Shown here: positions 7,317 through 16,711 of the stretch, in pieces
How the letters are laid out: the number at the start of each line of letters is the position of its first letter
How positions within the stretch are numbered: the first letter of the stretch is position 1
NCBI GenBank assembly: GCA_035524095.1
Contig: DATKPK010000237.1
Span: 1-31,519, forward strand
DNA from: DATJUF01 sp035524095
Lineage (GTDB): Bacteria > Desulfobacterota > Binatia > Binatales > Binataceae
Length of the DNA: 31,519 nucleotides
Direction of reading: 5' to 3'
Translations under genes and position numbers: made by a program
Notes under the pieces: generated by a model
Told to the model about the DNA's origin: nothing
Databases searched by the model: none
What the model saw: the letters and a program-made list of their open reading frames with translations, nothing else

Positions 7317-8333
7317 ATGAAAGTAGCCGTCTACAAGCGTCCCAACGAGATGGCCGTAATCGATATCGCCAAGCCGCGAGCTGCGGCCGGTGAAGTTCTG
7401 CTGAAGGTGCATGCCTGCGGTATCTGCGGCTCCGATCTCCATGCAGTGCAATACGGTCTAGGGCTCAAACCGGACTGCGTGATGGGCCATGAATTCTGCG
7501 GCGAAGTATGCGAGGTCGGTCCCGGCGTCAGCGGTTATCAACTTGGTGAGCGGGTCGCGGCGCTGCCATTTATCACCTGTGGCACCTGTGATCGCTGCCA
7601 GCGCGGGATGGAAATCCACTGCCATAATCTGAAGGGTCTAGGATTGGGCCAGCTTCCGGGTGGTTATGCCGAATTTGTCGCGTGCGGGGCCAAGAGCCTG
7701 TTCAAGCTCCCTGATAACGTCAGCTCGAGGGATGGCGCGCTGGTCGAACCGCTGGCAGTCGGGCTGCACGCGGTCAAGCGTTCCAGCCTCGGAGCCGGTT
7801 CGACGGCGATAGTTATGGGAGCGGGACCGATCGGCCTTGCGGTCTTGACGTGGGCCAAGGGGAAGGGCGGGACAGTTGTGGTCTCAGAACTAGCCGAAGG
7901 GCGATCGGAACTGGCGCGTAAACTCGGAGCCGATCTAGTCATCAATCCGAAGGAGCAGAATCCAGCAGACAAGGTGCGCGAGCTCACAGGCCGCAGTCCC
8001 GAGCTGATTTTCGAGTGTATCGGCGTGAAGAGCACGCTTGGCATCGCGATCGACATGATCGGCCCGCGCGGAACGATTGTCGTCGTTGGCGTCTGTATGG
8101 AGCCGGATCAGATTATGCCGCTCAAGTGCATCATGAAGGAGACGGCGATCAACTTTTCGCTTGGTTACGATCGCGCCGATTTCGACGATACGATCGCGGC
8201 GCTGGCAAGCGCGCGAATCAAGCCTCAGCCGATGGTCACTGACGTAATCGGCGTGCATGAAGTTCCGGCGATGTTCGAGGCATTGCGCAAACCCGGCGCA
8301 CGCGCCAAGGTGCTGGTCGAATTCGCCCACTGA
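7317..8333 (+). CDS. Zinc-dependent medium-chain dehydrogenase (sorbitol/threonine/butanediol type)
   Basis: This 338-residue MDR enzyme has catalytic zinc ligands C37 (CGICGSDLH) and H58-E59 (MGHEF). Structural zinc cysteines are C88, C91, C94 and C102, and EPLAVGLHAV is the helix with the third ligand. The Rossmann motif is VMGAGPIGLAV, with VVVSELAEGR following as the cofactor-specificity strand. Such enzymes oxidise a secondary alcohol or polyol with NAD(P). The substrate cannot be read from sequence. AAGGAG lies 10 nt before the ATG. It is 77 bp after gloA, so a shared transcript for aldehyde or alcohol detoxification is possible. It converges on mazG. Confidence 0.92.
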   Translation: MKVAVYKRPNEMAVIDIAKPRAAAGEVLLKVHACGICGSDLHAVQYGLGLKPDCVMGHEFCGEVCEVGPGVSGYQLGERVAALPFITCGTCDRCQRGMEIHCHNLKGLGLGQLPGGYAEFVACGAKSLFKLPDNVSSRDGALVEPLAVGLHAVKRSSLGAGSTAIVMGAGPIGLAVLTWAKGKGGTVVVSELAEGRSELARKLGADLVINPKEQNPADKVRELTGRSPELIFECIGVKSTLGIAIDMIGPRGTIVVVGVCMEPDQIMPLKCIMKETAINFSLGYDRADFDDTIAALASARIKPQPMVTDVIGVHEVPAMFEALRKPGARAKVLVEFAH

Positions 8334-8349
8334 ATTTCAGGTTTACCCA

Positions 8350-9147
8350 CTAACGTGGCTGGATCAAAAGCTTAGCTTCTTGCCATAGCGCTTCGATTTG
8401 GGCGCGACTGAGCTGGCGTAAATCGAGTCCTCTTTGCGCGGCAATACGCTCGACGGTCTGAAAGCGGCCAGTGAACTTCTCGCAAGCGCGGCGTAAGGTG
8501 GCCTCTGCGTCGTGCTCGACGAACCGTGGCGCGTTGGCCAGCGCGAGCAGCATGTCACCGAGCTCTTCGGCCGCCGCATCTGAATCGTTGCGCTCAAGGG
8601 CGTCTTCGACTTCAACGATCTCCTCGCGCACCTTCGCGAGCACCTCATGGATATCGTGCCAGTCCATGCCTGCTTGACGTGCGCGTGTGCCGAGCTTCTG
8701 GGCTCGGCTCAATGCCGGGAGCGCGCGGGCGATTCCATCGAGCGCCGAAGTTGCCCCAGCTTCCTTACGTTCATCCTGTTTGATTTGGTCCCAATTCGCG
8801 ACGACTTCCGCCGAAGTGGACGCCTCACGTTCCGCGTAAACATGTGGATGGCGCCGAACAAGCTTTGCCGCCGCGTGATCCAGGATTGCGTTGACGTTGG
8901 TCTTACCGGCTTCCTCGGCGATTACGCCAATCGCGAGTGCTTGCGTGATGACGTCGCCGAGTTCGTCGGTGATAGGGGCCGTTTCGCCACTCGTAATCGA
9001 ATCCAATGCCTCGTAGGCTTCTTCAACCAAATGGTTGGCGAGGGTGGCCGGAGTCTGTTCGCGATCCCAAGGACATCGCTGGCGCAGGTCGCGCACAACT
9101 GCCAGCAGACGTCCGAAGCTGTTGCCGTTATCGCCTTTGCCGCTCAC
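8350..9147 (-). CDS. mazG: MazG nucleoside triphosphate pyrophosphohydrolase
   Basis: This 265-residue protein has two tandem MazG domains, like E. coli MazG (263 aa). The first shows CPWDREQTPATLANHLVEEAYEALDSI with EExxE at 42-46, then DELGD (61-65) and KLVRRHPHVYAE. The second has REEIVEVEDAL and EELGDMLLALAN. It hydrolyses (d)NTPs to NMP and PPi, cleaning damaged nucleotides and modulating stress signalling. The start appears to be GTG at 9147 with a weak ribosome site. It lies 43 bp downstream of the hydrolase gene on the same strand and converges with the plus-strand dehydrogenase 16 bp away. Confidence 0.94.
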   Translation of the reverse strand: MSGKGDNGNSFGRLLAVVRDLRQRCPWDREQTPATLANHLVEEAYEALDSITSGETAPITDELGDVITQALAIGVIAEEAGKTNVNAILDHAAAKLVRRHPHVYAEREASTSAEVVANWDQIKQDERKEAGATSALDGIARALPALSRAQKLGTRARQAGMDWHDIHEVLAKVREEIVEVEDALERNDSDAAAEELGDMLLALANAPRFVEHDAEATLRRACEKFTGRFQTVERIAAQRGLDLRQLSRAQIEALWQEAKLLIQPR

Positions 9148-9190
9148 CGTTCGAACTCTACCATACGCGTGCAGCCGAGGCCGCCGACGC

Positions 9191-9841
9191 TCAGGGCTTA
9201 AGCACTTTCTCAGTCAAAAAGGCGGATAGGTCGCGTACGCCGTCGGCGGCGACTTCGTGGCCACAGTCGTAATCGCGGAAAGTTACCGGAAAGCCAAGCT
9301 CGGTAAGGGTTTCCTGAGTTTTGCGCGCCCGCTTCATTGGAATCGCCTCGTCCGCTCGGCCGTGTTCGATAAGAACGGGCAACTGCGCAAAGGCTTCGCG
9401 GTCGGTGGCGCGATCAAGCAAAAAATCGGGGAACGCGGTCCCGATTCCTGCGAAAGCGGCAAAACGCTTAGGCCATCGCACGATGAGGTTGTAAGCCATC
9501 ATGCCGCCCTGGCTGAAGCCGACCGCGGCGATCTTGCTGCGATCAACCGGGTACCGCTGGCATGCTTCGTTAATGAACGCCGCGAGCTGGGCAACTGCCG
9601 CGTCGATCTTTTCTTCGTCGGGCCGCGCGCCCGGATTAGTCTGGTACCAGCCATAGCCGTTGACTGCGCCTATTTCAACGTCAATCGCACCTTGAGGACA
9701 AATCACGAGGAATTGCCCATTCGCGATGTACGGAGCCAGTCCATGCAGGTCCATCGCATTGGAACCCCATCCGTGCATCGCAAAGATAGTCGGGAACGGA
9801 CCTTCGCCCGCAGGCTCGTAAGCCGCGTGAACCAGTTTCAT
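9191..9841 (-). CDS. Alpha/beta hydrolase, phospholipase/carboxylesterase family
   Basis: This 216-residue protein has the small serine esterase fold: oxyanion region HGWGSNAMDL (23-32), nucleophile elbow GFSQGG with S110, acid D164 in HGRADEAIP and H195 in DCGHEV. No signal peptide is seen, so it should be cytoplasmic. It resembles the YpfH/acyl-protein thioesterase group, and the substrate is unknown. The ATG at 9841 was chosen over one ten codons upstream because AGGAGG stands about 6 nt before it. It is probably transcribed with mazG. Confidence 0.88.
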   Translation of the reverse strand: MKLVHAAYEPAGEGPFPTIFAMHGWGSNAMDLHGLAPYIANGQFLVICPQGAIDVEIGAVNGYGWYQTNPGARPDEEKIDAAVAQLAAFINEACQRYPVDRSKIAAVGFSQGGMMAYNLIVRWPKRFAAFAGIGTAFPDFLLDRATDREAFAQLPVLIEHGRADEAIPMKRARKTQETLTELGFPVTFRDYDCGHEVAADGVRDLSAFLTEKVLKP

Positions 9842-9871
9842 CGGAGGCCTCCTTGGCTTCCGCCGCATCAT

Positions 9872-10095
9872 AGACCGCCTAGTGTCGGCCTGCCAATTCC
9901 ACGATCACCGCAGACGTATCCGTTCAAGCTCTATTCTTCATTCGCCTGAGGACCGTTCATCTCATGCAATCGGTGAGGTAGTCTGATCATCGCAATCGCC
10001 CGTTCGACGATCGCGGTAGAGCGATGGATCTGGCGGATTGGCAGTGATGGGGATGGGCCTCGGAGTGACCGATTGATAAGCGGGGGAAAGTCCTG
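9872..10095. other. Divergent intergenic region
   Basis: This region of about 220 bp lies between the hydrolase gene (minus) and the double GT-C gene (plus). It contains the plus-strand ribosome site GGGGGAAAG (10082-10090). No convincing promoter hexamers, repeats or RNA structure were seen. Confidence 0.4.
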
Positions 10096-13053
10096 ATGAC
10101 AGCCATCAAGGGGCGCATGGCGATTCTCGTGGCAGTCGCGACGCTCTGGCTGAGCCCCGCGACCGCTCTTGCTGACAACGGCGCTGCCGGTGGTCCGGTG
10201 GCATCAGGTTCGCTCCCCGGTATCCTTGCTGGTACTGTCCTCGCATTACTCCTTGCCTATTCGCTTTGGACCTATGCCGAGCCGTTGATCCGGCAGCGCG
10301 ATCGGGGGTTTGGGGCCGTCCTGCTCGGCTTGCTCGTGCTATGGGGCTTCAAGACTCTCGCGCTGGGTATTTTCAGCGGCTACGCGCTAGATCTCGGCAG
10401 CTACGAAGCGTGGGCGAATCGTCTTATGTCGGTCGGCCCTGCGCAGATGTATGCTCCGGGTTATTTTCTCGACTATCCGCCGGGCTATCTTTACATGCTG
10501 TGGTTCGCCGGATGGCTCGCCAATCTGTTTGGCGCGAGTGGCGATACTTTCCGGATTTTTATCGAGACACCGGCGCTCACCGCAGATTTTTTTCTCGCCG
10601 CGGTCGCATATATCTACTTCCGGCGCCAGAACCAGCCGCGCGCTGCGCTGATCGCCGCGATCCTCATCGCACTCAATCCCGCATTGCTGTTCGACACAGT
10701 CGGCTGGGGTCAGAGCGATTCAGTGCTGGCGCTTACGATGTTTCTCAGCGTGCTCATGCTGCTCGAATCAGAGTATGAACTGAGCTGGAGCCTCGCTGCA
10801 TTGTCGCTACTGGTTAAGCCTCAGGCCATCTGTCTGATTCCAGTGCTCGGACTCTGGACGCTCCTGCACGGAGAATGGCGCCAATGGTGGCGAGCGGCGC
10901 TCGCGGGTCTGGCCGTGCTTGTGATCGGTATCGCGCCGTTCCAGATTGGCCATCCGCTGTCATGGCTGCCGCAACTCTATCTCAGCACGATGGGCTATTA
11001 TCACGAGACCTCGGTTAATGCCTTCAACCTGATGGCTCTGATCGGCGGGATCCGGCAGAACGACGGTGCCACGCTGGCCGGGATCAGCTACTTCGCGATC
11101 GGCATGTCGATGCTCGTGCTGCTTTACGGCTTCATTGCATTTCTTCTGTGGCGTAATCCAAGCCGCCGCAATCTGCTCTTCTTGTCTTTTCTGGCATTGT
11201 TCGGCTTCTTTTTGATGGCTCCGCGTATCCACGAGCGATACATCTACCCGGCCCTGGTTTTCGCCGTGCCGCTCGCAGCCGATGAGCCCGCGATGCTCAC
11301 CGTCTATGGGTTGCTGACCATCACAACACTAATAAACCTTGCCGATGCGCTGTATATCCTGACCAACAGCATTTTCCTAGATGTACGCGACATGCTCGGA
11401 ATGGTCGTCTCGGCCGCCAATGTGATCATCTTCGCGCTTGCGATCATTTTTGGCTATCGGCGGACGCTGGCTACCGAAGCGGGCGAAGAAGCGGCCGCGT
11501 CGGCGGCTGGCGTTGAGCGCTGGCTCAGAACCAAGTTCGCCGGCCCCGGCTCAGGTGCCGGGTCGCGTCCGACTATCGTTCCCGCGGCACTCACTTGGGA
11601 ACGAATTGACACGATCATGATCGTTGTGTTGACCGTGGCCGCGGCAGCGCTCCGATTTTGGCATCTCAATCATCCACCGGAGATTGTTTTTGACGAAGTC
11701 CACTTCGTCGGTCAGGCGCGCCACTATCTACACGGCGAAAACTTTCTCGATCCTCATCCGCCGCTGGCCAAGTTACTCATCGCATTGGGCATCATGCTTT
11801 TCGGCGACCATCCGTGGGCGTGGCGGATGGGCGTCGCTACAGTCGGAACGCTGCTGGTTCCTGTAACTTACATGCTGGGCCGACGGATGTTTCGGATGCG
11901 GATGGCCGCAGGGCTGGCGGCAATCTTCCTGATGACTGACGGTTTCTTCCTGGTCGATTCACGTATCGCGGTAATCGACATTATCTATTTGACGCTCGCC
12001 GCAATTTCCTATTTGCTCATGTTCCGCGTTATCCAGCTTCCTGATCGCGCGGCGCGCCGTACCACGCTGATTTTCCTCGGTATCACGCTCGGTTTATGCC
12101 TTGGCTCGAAACTCTACGTGCCGGCCGAGACATTTCTACTTGTACTGGGCTTCCTTACCTATGGACTCGCGCGGGCGCAGGATCTGGGCTTTGCGCCAAT
12201 ACGGATCGTGACCAATCCACAAATCGCGGGCGCCGCGCTGATGACCGGCGCAATCGCCGCAATTTTTTATCTCGTCTGTTTCATTCCGCATTACGCCCTC
12301 GGATGGTGGGGCGGTATTGCGGATCTGTTCCACTATTACGGCGACGTAATGTGGTACGAGAAGAGTGTCTCCACCGCGACGCATCCCTACGCCTCGCCGT
12401 GGTGGACGTGGCCATTGATGCTACGGCCAGTCGCCTATTGGCAGGATTTTCCTCCCACCGGTAACGTCGTCTCGACAATTTGGGGGGCGGGCAATCCGAT
12501 TTTATGGTGGGGAGTTATTCCGGCGGTTGCGATTACCGCGGTGCGCGCGCTCGAACGTCCGACGATGATGCGCGTGTTCCTCGTCGTTGGGTTTCTCGGC
12601 TACTACGTCATTTGGATACCGATTACGCGCATACTGTTTCTCTACCACTACATGCCGTCGATATACCTGGGATACCTCGCGTTGGCATGGGTGCTCACGG
12701 ATTTCTGGATCGGCGAGGCGGAAGTGTGGGAGACAGCAGCGGTCCTATTGACGCTGATCCCGGCCGCGATTGTCGGTATCGGACATATGGCAATCACGCT
12801 GAAGCCGTCCTTTATTCCCGCGGGGTTCAGGGAACTTGCGGGTATGCCGGTCGTGCTTGCCTTAGTGATCGGCTATCTGGCCACTCTCGGTGATATGCGC
12901 CGCAACGGCCGCTTCGTCTGCGGTGTGTACCTCGGCGTGGCGCTATTGGCGTTCATATATTTCCTGCCGGTATGGCTCGGCACGCCGATCAGCCGGGCGG
13001 GCTACTATGCGCGGATGTGGCTCGAAGGACCAGGTCTCCGCAATTGGATTTGA
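10096..13053 (+). CDS. Tandem GT-C glycosyltransferase: GT87-like half fused to a protein O-mannosyltransferase (PMT/GT39-like) half
   Basis: This 985-residue polytopic membrane protein has an N-terminal signal-like segment (residues 8-26). The first GT-C half (about 45-455) has D99 in LDLGSYEAW, DYPPGYLYM (126-134), VGWGQSDSV (202-210), LLVKPQ (238-243) and PRIHERYIYP (376-385), a pattern of GT87-like mannosyltransferases. A soluble Ala/Gly-rich linker (about 458-500) follows. The second half (about 505-985) is PMT-like: VFDEVHF (D533-E534), HPPLAK (554-559) and DSRIAVID (621-628), plus the C-terminal four-helix region. Such enzymes use polyprenyl-phosphate sugars and transfer on the periplasmic side. 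The donor and acceptor are unknown. The two halves normally occur as separate proteins of about 450-500 residues. Confidence 0.88.
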   Translation: MTAIKGRMAILVAVATLWLSPATALADNGAAGGPVASGSLPGILAGTVLALLLAYSLWTYAEPLIRQRDRGFGAVLLGLLVLWGFKTLALGIFSGYALDLGSYEAWANRLMSVGPAQMYAPGYFLDYPPGYLYMLWFAGWLANLFGASGDTFRIFIETPALTADFFLAAVAYIYFRRQNQPRAALIAAILIALNPALLFDTVGWGQSDSVLALTMFLSVLMLLESEYELSWSLAALSLLVKPQAICLIPVLGLWTLLHGEWRQWWRAALAGLAVLVIGIAPFQIGHPLSWLPQLYLSTMGYYHETSVNAFNLMALIGGIRQNDGATLAGISYFAIGMSMLVLLYGFIAFLLWRNPSRRNLLFLSFLALFGFFLMAPRIHERYIYPALVFAVPLAADEPAMLTVYGLLTITTLINLADALYILTNSIFLDVRDMLGMVVSAANVIIFALAIIFGYRRTLATEAGEEAAASAAGVERWLRTKFAGPGSGAGSRPTIVPAALTWERIDTIMIVVLTVAAAALRFWHLNHPPEIVFDEVHFVGQARHYLHGENFLDPHPPLAKLLIALGIMLFGDHPWAWRMGVATVGTLLVPVTYMLGRRMFRMRMAAGLAAIFLMTDGFFLVDSRIAVIDIIYLTLAAISYLLMFRVIQLPDRAARRTTLIFLGITLGLCLGSKLYVPAETFLLVLGFLTYGLARAQDLGFAPIRIVTNPQIAGAALMTGAIAAIFYLVCFIPHYALGWWGGIADLFHYYGDVMWYEKSVSTATHPYASPWWTWPLMLRPVAYWQDFPPTGNVVSTIWGAGNPILWWGVIPAVAITAVRALERPTMMRVFLVVGFLGYYVIWIPITRILFLYHYMPSIYLGYLALAWVLTDFWIGEAEVWETAAVLLTLIPAAIVGIGHMAITLKPSFIPAGFRELAGMPVVLALVIGYLATLGDMRRNGRFVCGVYLGVALLAFIYFLPVWLGTPISRAGYYARMWLEGPGLRNWI

Positions 13054-13058
13054 CCTGC

Positions 13059-13895
13059 ATGCGTCTCGCAGCAGCGGGCGCTCGCCGCCTGCGCTCGTCT
13101 CTAATCAGGAGCCTGATGATTGGCGTCACAGCCTGTATGCTGACCGGTCTCGTGACGGCTGCCGAACCGGTGTCAGGCTCGCCGCACAATCTGCTTAACA
13201 ATGGCGATCTCGCACGCGGATCTGGTGCTTCATGCGACGGTTGGCGAACCGACGGCTGGATCCTTTCACCGAGCAGCACCAGCTTCACCTGGATTCCGCC
13301 CGGCGGCGGCTATCCGGGTGAGCTTGAAGTCGAGAATATGCGCGACAACGACGCTCGCTGGTCGCAACCGCTCTCGCTCAGCGCTGGTTGGTATCACATC
13401 AGCGTGTGGGCGCGCAGCGAAGACGTCCTGCAGTACTTCACTGGCGTGAATATCAGTGTGCTCGAAGATACTATCGTATCGGCCGATCTCAGAGGCACAC
13501 AGCCATGGCAGAAGCTTGAGCTTTACCTAAAGATTCCGCCGTACGGAGCGGACGTCGAGGTTGCCTTGCGCCTAGGCGGCTACGCGAATCTGACGCGAGG
13601 CAAGGCTTTCTTCCGCGACGCACGAGTCGAGAAGGTCGACGCTCCGCCGGCTGGCGCCGCTCATGTTTACGATCTCGGGGCGATTCGGAAGGCCGAGAAT
13701 CCCGGGCCGATCGGTAAGCGCTGGACACTCTACGCTACCTTCTTCGTGCTGGCGGTGGTCGCCGTGACAGGGTGGCGTCTGTTTATGTATGAGCCGCCGG
13801 TTGCGATCGCCAGCGAGGTGCCGAGACCGGTCGTGCGGGCCGAGGCAATGGCGCCGAGAAAGCGGCGCAAAAAGAAATCGCAGCGGCGTAATTGA
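13059..13895 (+). CDS. Secreted, C-terminally membrane-anchored beta-sandwich (CBM-like) protein
   Basis: This 278-residue protein is counted from the ATG at 13059, 5 bp after the glycosyltransferase stop. A long basic signal peptide (residues 1-35) is followed by LLNNGDLARGSG...CDGW, the opening of CBM4_9/galactose-binding-like domains ('lv.NGdFe.G...W'). The core shows WSQPLSLSAGWYHISVWARS and a pattern of alternating strands up to FFRDARVEKV (about residue 190). A single transmembrane helix (about 224-245) precedes a Lys/Arg-rich tail, so the domain faces the periplasm. Translational coupling to the GT-C fusion suggests it binds or presents the glycan or the acceptor. No catalytic residues are recognisable. 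Confidence 0.72.
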   Translation: MRLAAAGARRLRSSLIRSLMIGVTACMLTGLVTAAEPVSGSPHNLLNNGDLARGSGASCDGWRTDGWILSPSSTSFTWIPPGGGYPGELEVENMRDNDARWSQPLSLSAGWYHISVWARSEDVLQYFTGVNISVLEDTIVSADLRGTQPWQKLELYLKIPPYGADVEVALRLGGYANLTRGKAFFRDARVEKVDAPPAGAAHVYDLGAIRKAENPGPIGKRWTLYATFFVLAVVAVTGWRLFMYEPPVAIASEVPRPVVRAEAMAPRKRRKKKSQRRN

Positions 13896-13988
13896 ACGGC
13901 TAGCCTATGGCTTTTCCTTGACGCCGCAACATCCGATGCTTCGGCAACTCGCCTCTTGACCTGATTGCGCCTAGAATGCGCCCAGTAG

Positions 13989-14025
13989 GAAACGGCCCGC
14001 TCCCCGCTGACAAAGTGGCCGTTTC
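13989..14025. promoter_or_regulatory. Perfect 9-bp inverted repeat in the leader of the aminopeptidase gene
   Basis: GAAACGGCC (13989-13997) is repeated inverted as GGCCGTTTC (14017-14025), with a 19-nt loop. It sits 34-70 bp upstream of the aminopeptidase start. It could be a weak terminator for the upstream pair (only a short T-rich tail follows), a leader hairpin, or an operator. The spacing favours an RNA structure or terminator. Confidence 0.4.
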
Positions 14026-14058
14026 ATTCTTGCCATCTCATCCGGAGAAAGGATCGCC

Positions 14059-16632
14059 ATGTTCGACCAGGAGACTTCGCTCGGCGCTGACAAAGCTTTG
14101 GAATATAGACTACCGCCTCACGTTACGCCCAAACGCTACGACTTGCGGCTGACGCCCGACTTGCGTGCCTTCACCTTTGCAGGGGAAGAACGGGTCGCGG
14201 TTCAGGTTCATCAGGCAACCGCAGAGGTTGTGCTCAACGCGCTTGAACTGGAAATCGACAGCGTCGCTGCCGACTGTGCTGGTAAATCACTCAAAGGCCG
14301 TGTTGAGTTTGAGCCCGCTCATGAGCGGGCCCATTTTCACTTCGATGAACCGCTCGCCATTGGCGCATGGACCCTGGTGATCAAGTTTCGTGGCGTGCTC
14401 AACGACAAGCTTCACGGGTTCTACCGCAGCCAGTACACCGATGCCGCCGGCAAGACCTTTACGATTGCCACCACCCAGTTTGAGGCAACTGACGCGCGCC
14501 GGGCTCTGCCATGCTGGGACGAACCGGCACTTAAGGCGGTGTTCAAGGTCACACTGGTCGTCGATGAAAATCTGACGGCACTATCGAACGCGGGCATCGC
14601 GAGCGAGCGATCCATCGCTGGCGGGAAGAAAGAGGTCGTATTCAAGGATACGATTCGGATGTCGACCTATCTGCTGGCCTTCATTGTTGGCGAATTCGAG
14701 GCCACCGCTACCATCGATGCTGGTACGCCGCTGCGCGTCGTCCATGTGCCCGGCAAAAGCAACCTCGCCAGTTATGCTCAAGCTATCGGAGCCTTCTCGC
14801 TCAAGTTTTTTGCAAACTATTACGGTATCCCATATCCCGGCGACAAGCTCGATTTGATCGCGATACCCGACTTCGCGGCAGGAGCGATGGAAAATCTTGG
14901 CGCGATTACCTTCCGTGAAACCGCGTTGCTGGCGGATGACAAAACCGCTTCACGAGCGGAACTCGAGCGTATTGCCGACGTCGTCTCGCATGAAAACGCT
15001 CACATGTGGTTCGGCGACCTGGTCACGATGAAATGGTGGAATGGCATCTGGCTCAACGAAGCCTTCGCCACCTTCATGGAGATGCTGGCGGTCGATGCGT
15101 GGAAGCCTGAATGGCGACGCTGGGACAGCTTCGGTGTCTCGCGCGCGGCTGCAATGGCGATAGACGCCCTCAAGAACACGCGCTCAATCGAATATACCGT
15201 GCTGAGTCCGGAAGATTGCCGCTCGATGTTCGACATCTTGACCTACGAGAAGGGTGCATCGGTTTTGCGGATGCTCGAGCAGTATCTGGGAGCGGAACAG
15301 TTCCGTAAAGGTATCGCGCTCTATCTCAAGAAACACGAATACGCAAACGCCGAGACCAGCGATTTGTGGGATGGACTCGAAGTGGCCAGCGGCGAGCCGG
15401 TTCGGAGCATGATGGACACGTGGATCTTTCAGCAAGGCTTTCCGATAGTCAGCGTGACTCCCACCGCTGATGGGCGCGGCCTCAAGCTCAGCCAGCGCCG
15501 CTTCTTCTACGCGCCACCACCTTCGCCTGAGCCTCAGCTTTGGCACATTCCGGTAATGGTTCGCGCCGGTACTGACCTGGGCCTCAAGACGACTAGGCTG
15601 CTGCTTACTGAGAAGGAAGCTACGATCGACCTCGGCGCCAAAATCACCTGGGCGACGATCAATGAAAACGGCAACGGGTTTTTCAGAGCGCGCTACGCTC
15701 CGGAATTGCTCGAGGGGCTAACGGCCAACAATAAGCAGCTGAAGGCAATCGAGCGCTTCGGTCTAGCCAGCGACACATGGGCCGCAACCGTCGCCGGTAT
15801 GACACCACTGGCCGACTTTCTCAAGATGGCGCCACTGTTCCGGGATGAGGATGATATCAACGTCTGGCGTGCTCTGATCGGCGCGTTCAGCTATGTCGAG
15901 ATGCTCGCGGGCGAAGCGCAGTTGCCATCTGTGGCAACGGCGGTGCGCAAAACCCTCGCGCCTGCATTCGCGCGTCTGGGATGGGAACCGGCAAGCAGCG
16001 AAGACGAGTTGCGCGGACAGTTGCGCGCAACCATCGCGGGCGCCCTCGGCACGCTCGGGGAAGATCCCGAAGTACAGAAGCGTGCCTCCGAACTGTACAC
16101 CCTATGGCAGCGCGAGCCGGCGCGCGCCAACCGCGATCTGCAGCCGGCTTTCGTCAATATTCTGGCCCATGCCGGCGACGCGGCCCGGTACGCCGAGTTC
16201 AAACAACATTTCAAATCCGCACGGACTCCGCAGGAGGAACAGCGTTACCTCTTTGCTTTAGCGAATTTCAGCAAAATTGAGCTTCTGCGCCAAACCATGC
16301 AGATGACACTTAACGGTGAAGTGCGGACGCAGAACGCGCCATTTCTGATGCATTCGCTGCTGTACAATCGCGTCTCACGCTATGAGGCTTGGGACTTCAT
16401 TAAGGCGAATTGGGAAACCATGGTCAATCGCTTCCCTGATAGTGCCCTGCCGCGTATGTGCGAAGCGATCGTGGCGCTGGTCGACAAGCAGGCCGAGGTC
16501 GAGGAGTTCTTCGCTGAACATAAGATTCGTCTTGGCGGCAAACTAATCGACCAGCACCTTGAACGCCTGGCCGTCGCGGTGGCTTTCCGTGCGCGTGAAG
16601 GCGGGAAGCTTGAACAATCGCTGGCGCTTTAG
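14059..16632 (+). CDS. pepN: M1-family zinc aminopeptidase (aminopeptidase N / puromycin-sensitive type)
   Basis: This 857-residue protein has the M1 domain order. An N-terminal beta domain contains DARRALPCWDEP, and the substrate-anchoring GAMEN motif is at 275-279. The zinc site is HENAH (311-315) with E334 in WLNEAF 18 residues on, and the transition-state tyrosine is Y396 (TYEKGASVLRML). A C-terminal ERAP1-like helical domain follows (about 520-850). It removes N-terminal residues from peptides. There is no signal peptide, so it is cytoplasmic. GGAGAAAGGA precedes the ATG. The motif has Asn where HELAH or HEIAH is commonest. It is monocistronic, with lpxA converging on its end. Confidence 0.95.
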   Translation: MFDQETSLGADKALEYRLPPHVTPKRYDLRLTPDLRAFTFAGEERVAVQVHQATAEVVLNALELEIDSVAADCAGKSLKGRVEFEPAHERAHFHFDEPLAIGAWTLVIKFRGVLNDKLHGFYRSQYTDAAGKTFTIATTQFEATDARRALPCWDEPALKAVFKVTLVVDENLTALSNAGIASERSIAGGKKEVVFKDTIRMSTYLLAFIVGEFEATATIDAGTPLRVVHVPGKSNLASYAQAIGAFSLKFFANYYGIPYPGDKLDLIAIPDFAAGAMENLGAITFRETALLADDKTASRAELERIADVVSHENAHMWFGDLVTMKWWNGIWLNEAFATFMEMLAVDAWKPEWRRWDSFGVSRAAAMAIDALKNTRSIEYTVLSPEDCRSMFDILTYEKGASVLRMLEQYLGAEQFRKGIALYLKKHEYANAETSDLWDGLEVASGEPVRSMMDTWIFQQGFPIVSVTPTADGRGLKLSQRRFFYAPPPSPEPQLWHIPVMVRAGTDLGLKTTRLLLTEKEATIDLGAKITWATINENGNGFFRARYAPELLEGLTANNKQLKAIERFGLASDTWAATVAGMTPLADFLKMAPLFRDEDDINVWRALIGAFSYVEMLAGEAQLPSVATAVRKTLAPAFARLGWEPASSEDELRGQLRATIAGALGTLGEDPEVQKRASELYTLWQREPARANRDLQPAFVNILAHAGDAARYAEFKQHFKSARTPQEEQRYLFALANFSKIELLRQTMQMTLNGEVRTQNAPFLMHSLLYNRVSRYEAWDFIKANWETMVNRFPDSALPRMCEAIVALVDKQAEVEEFFAEHKIRLGGKLIDQHLERLAVAVAFRAREGGKLEQSLAL

Positions 16633-16636
16633 AGCG

Positions 16637-16692
16637 AAGGGCGACTTTTAAGCGCCATCAATGGGCGTCTCCTTTTGCGGCGAGGCGCCCTT
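16637..16692. terminator. Possible bidirectional terminator between convergent genes
   Basis: The 79-bp gap between the aminopeptidase stop and the lpxA stop holds AAGGGCG (16637-16643) pairing with CGCCCTT (16686-16692). A shorter inner hairpin, CGCC-ATCAAT-GGGCG (about 16653-16665), is followed by TCTCCTTTT. The T-run is short, so termination is plausible but not certain. Confidence 0.35.
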
Positions 16693-16711
16693 TGAGTTTG
16701 CCAGGTTAGCC

